DNA from: an uncultured Planctomycetota bacterium
GTDB taxonomy: Bacteria; Planctomycetota; Phycisphaerae; UBA1845; UTPLA1
Direction: 5' to 3'
NCBI GenBank assembly: GCA_900696465.1
Contig: CAADGE010000029.1
Span: 62,001 to 126,000, forward strand
Length of the DNA stretch: 64,000 nt
The notes under the pieces were generated by a model. The model did not search any database. It had not been told where the DNA came from and was given only the letters and a program-made list of their open reading frames with translations. The translations under genes and the position numbers were made by a program. Below, piece by piece: positions 62,042 to 64,000 of this stretch. Every line of letters starts with the position of its first letter. Position 1 is the first letter of the stretch.

Positions 62042-63673
62042 CTACGTGACTGCCTTCCTGATCAGCGCCTCTGCGGCGCTGCGGTCTGCCAGCCACTGGG
62101 CCGCACGCGTGCGTACGGCCTTGACCTCGGGATTTGAGCCGGGATCGACGCCGATCAGTCGCGAATACACGAGCGTCGTATCGGCCCAGAGCTGACCGAG
62201 CCACGCCGAGGCAGACAGATCGACGCGATCGACGGTGATGAGGACCGTCGGCATTTTCTCGCTGCAGCGTTTGACGTTCGCCAGGGCGAGCACCAGGTCG
62301 ACATCGGCGGCCGTGAGGCCGGCGTGCTCGGGCTGCAACGCATCAGCGGAAGGCAGCAGCAGGGGATGCGACAGGGCGTCTGCCGGACACGGGCAACCGG
62401 TTGGTGCCGTGTCTCGGCGTGTCGCCAGCAGAAAGATAGCCATCTTGTGCTCGGCCGTGCCGAGGATGGCTTCGAGGTTCATGTGCGAATCGCGCGGCAG
62501 GCCGAGATAGCGCGACATGGTGATGTCGTTGCCGTCGCGATTGACACCTTCGTTCCAGTATTGGCAAAACTCATCGGCGCTGAATCGCAACAGTTCATGG
62601 TTCGTGCCGAGGTAAATGTGGTTGATGCGGTAGCGAAGCTGCTGAATGCGCAGATACTGGGCCAGCACGACCGGAAGCGAGGCCGGCTCGGCGAGGTTCA
62701 TCGCTTCGCACGCTGATTGGATGATCGACCAGTAGGCGGTCACGTCCAGCCCGGCGACGTGCATCGGGGCCATGAGGATCGGTGTCTTGTTGCGACCGTA
62801 GCGGCCGGATACTTCGCTCGGTAGTTCGAGAAGCAGATTGCCGTCGCGCCGGGCCAGCGCTGCCAGTGGGCCGCTGTTGGCGAAGACGATACGCTTCGCT
62901 GTGCGCGGCGTCAGCTCATGCAGCTTGACGGTCTCCTCCGTGATCCCGCTGCGGGAAAACTCCATGAACAGCGTATTGTCCGCCGTGGCGTCCGCCGGCA
63001 GGGCGGCGATTTCCTTCGGTGAATTGGCCAGCAACCACGTCGTACGACAGTCCGGCCGGGCATTGGCCAGCGCGGAGACGAAGTAGTTGAATTGCTCGTT
63101 GGCGCCGATACCGCTGTTGACGAGATACTTCGGACCGGTTGCGCCGAAGTGCTGCCGGAGGTAGGCATCAATTCGCGGTGCGTCGGCTGCCAGCCACTTC
63201 TTTGCATATGCCGCAGGGCGATCACGATACAGCACCCCCAGGGGATCGGCCGACGCAGTCGGCGCGAACGTTGAGATCGACTTGCGGACCGTATCAAGCA
63301 CGGCGGCAGGTGCCCGCGTCGGTTCGTTGAAGGCGGGTCCCAATGAGCGGACCTGGATCGCGCCCGCCGCCAGCTTGTACACAGCGTTGAACGTCAACGG
63401 TGGCCCTGTGGTTTCATCGCTGTCATGTTTCGCGGTCGGCGCCGCGAGGCGGGCCAGTACCCCGCCGAAACCGTGGGCCTCCAGGAGCTGGCGTGCATCG
63501 GTATCCGAAATCCGCCATGCCTCCGCGACGTTGTCGATAAGCTTCTGCGGGTTGATGGCTCCGGCGAGCGCGTCCTCCATGCGGGCTTTGGAGGCCGGGG
63601 CGAGCTTGAATTGCCTGCTCGCCGCCTGAGACGCCTGTGCCAATCGCTGCGAGATGGTGGTCACTTCCTCCAT
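62042..63673 (-). CDS. Glucose-6-phosphate isomerase-like SIS protein
   Basis: 543 residues from the ATG at 63673, preceded by GGAGGAGAG; the start at 63706 is rejected. A PGI-type SIS fold is suggested by KYLVNSGIGANEQFNYFVSALANA, TWLLANSPKEIAALPADATADNTLFMEFSRSGITEETVKLHE and SAEHKMAIFLLAT-like blocks. The canonical PGI signature stretches are only partly recognisable, so it may be a diverged isomerase or a different sugar-phosphate binder. It lies just upstream of queG and downstream of the membrane protein at the window edge, all on the minus strand. Confidence 0.7.
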   Translation of the reverse strand: MEEVTTISQRLAQASQAASRQFKLAPASKARMEDALAGAINPQKLIDNVAEAWRISDTDARQLLEAHGFGGVLARLAAPTAKHDSDETTGPPLTFNAVYKLAAGAIQVRSLGPAFNEPTRAPAAVLDTVRKSISTFAPTASADPLGVLYRDRPAAYAKKWLAADAPRIDAYLRQHFGATGPKYLVNSGIGANEQFNYFVSALANARPDCRTTWLLANSPKEIAALPADATADNTLFMEFSRSGITEETVKLHELTPRTAKRIVFANSGPLAALARRDGNLLLELPSEVSGRYGRNKTPILMAPMHVAGLDVTAYWSIIQSACEAMNLAEPASLPVVLAQYLRIQQLRYRINHIYLGTNHELLRFSADEFCQYWNEGVNRDGNDITMSRYLGLPRDSHMNLEAILGTAEHKMAIFLLATRRDTAPTGCPCPADALSHPLLLPSADALQPEHAGLTAADVDLVLALANVKRCSEKMPTVLITVDRVDLSASAWLGQLWADTTLVYSRLIGVDPGSNPEVKAVRTRAAQWLADRSAAEALIRKAVT

Positions 63674-63709
63674 CGCTCTCCTCCGCCGGCCGACGCGCAG
63701 TCGCACCGT

Positions 63710-64000
63710 CTAGGCATTGTTTCGCACGCCGCCTTCTGCAGTGTGTACTTCTTCGCCCAAGTCGCGCCCGCGCCGTCGCCGTCGCAACAGCGAGCCGAGT
63801 TCGAGAAAGCGGAAGTTGATCAACTGAACGATCACGCCGATGCTGGCGGCAATGAGACTCATCGCCGTCAGGGTTGCCGCGAGGATGGTCAGACTCAGCC
63901 GGTAGCCCGAATCCGGTTGCCACTTTCCAACGTACACGGTCACGCCCAGCACGACGGCCACCAGAAAGAGCGCGATCGCCAGCCCGCCGAAGAACGTCAG
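63710..64000 (-). CDS. Membrane protein, 5' end cut by window edge
   Basis: The frame is open to the right edge and ends at 63710 (97 codons visible). Two hydrophobic segments (LTFFGGLAIALFLVAVVLGVTVYV and LSLTILAATLTAMSLIAASIGVIVQLINF) are followed by an Arg-rich LLRRRRRGRD and a short acidic tail. The real start is beyond the window; the GTG at 63961 lies within the first helix and is not a start. The function is not recognisable. It is 36 bases upstream of the PGI-like gene and may be cotranscribed. Confidence 0.65.
   Translation of the reverse strand: MTFFGGLAIALFLVAVVLGVTVYVGKWQPDSGYRLSLTILAATLTAMSLIAASIGVIVQLINFRFLELGSLLRRRRRGRDLGEEVHTAEGGVRNNA

Overview
The window is GC-rich and densely packed, with genes on both strands. 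It holds no rRNA, tRNA, CRISPR array or prophage that I can see. Gene content (McsA/McsB, a DUF47-PiT phosphate module, an exosortase-type exopolysaccharide locus with a DUF3473 deacetylase and FemAB-like protein, zinc-ribbon and STN-type orphan proteins) best fits a planctomycete, perhaps of the Phycisphaerae. That placement is inferred from family composition, not from a marker gene.

Layout. 0-6 kb: the edge of a membrane-anchored coiled-coil protein, a PQQ-type beta-propeller protein with a very acidic tail, and purH. purH carries an in-frame REP-associated tyrosine transposase (RAYT) insertion with 31-bp inverted ends and an 18-bp tandem array, just before the catalytic Lys-His pair. This is the most striking object in the window. 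6-10.3 kb: a MacAB-like export operon (adaptor, ATPase, permease) and a CBM9-like protein. 10.3-12.4 kb: a PTPS-family enzyme with a PTPS-III-like active site, then overlapping mcsA-mcsB. 12.4-23.9 kb: lipoprotein hydrolase, MutS, a DUF255 thioredoxin-like protein, STN-domain protein, double zinc ribbon protein and SppA. 24.2-29.6 kb: phosphate module (DUF47/PhoU-like, PiT, PhoB-like regulator, PhoR-like kinase). 29.6-35.5 kb: malate dehydrogenase, CDF transporter, HAD lipoprotein, EamA transporter, ArsC, sirtuin.

35.6-45.9 kb is a surface polysaccharide locus. On the minus strand are a DUF3473 deacetylase, a GNAT, a FemAB-LbH fusion, a VOC protein, an FkbH-like HAD-IIIC protein, an acyl carrier protein and a DUF2723 GT-C protein, the last five joined by 4-bp overlaps. 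Divergent from them are a DUF218 protein and a PaaK/CapK-like ligase. The set suggests carrier-protein-bound acyl groups made and attached to a glycan or lipid. No exosortase is visible in the window. A freestanding ClpC N-domain protein follows and may be linked to McsB through phosphoarginine recognition.

47.3-50 kb is visibly AT-richer and sparse. It holds a secreted protein with a C-terminal sorting-type tail, an Lnt-like membrane protein without the nitrilase domain, and a 52-residue hydrophobic small protein. 50-64 kb returns to GC-rich coding: a Gly/Ser-tailed secreted protein, GAPDH, a dehydrogenase with an eroded NAD-binding motif, a metallophosphoesterase-fold protein with lost metal ligands, LarC, a GNAT, an M32 carboxypeptidase, QueG, a PGI-like SIS protein and a membrane protein cut by the window end.
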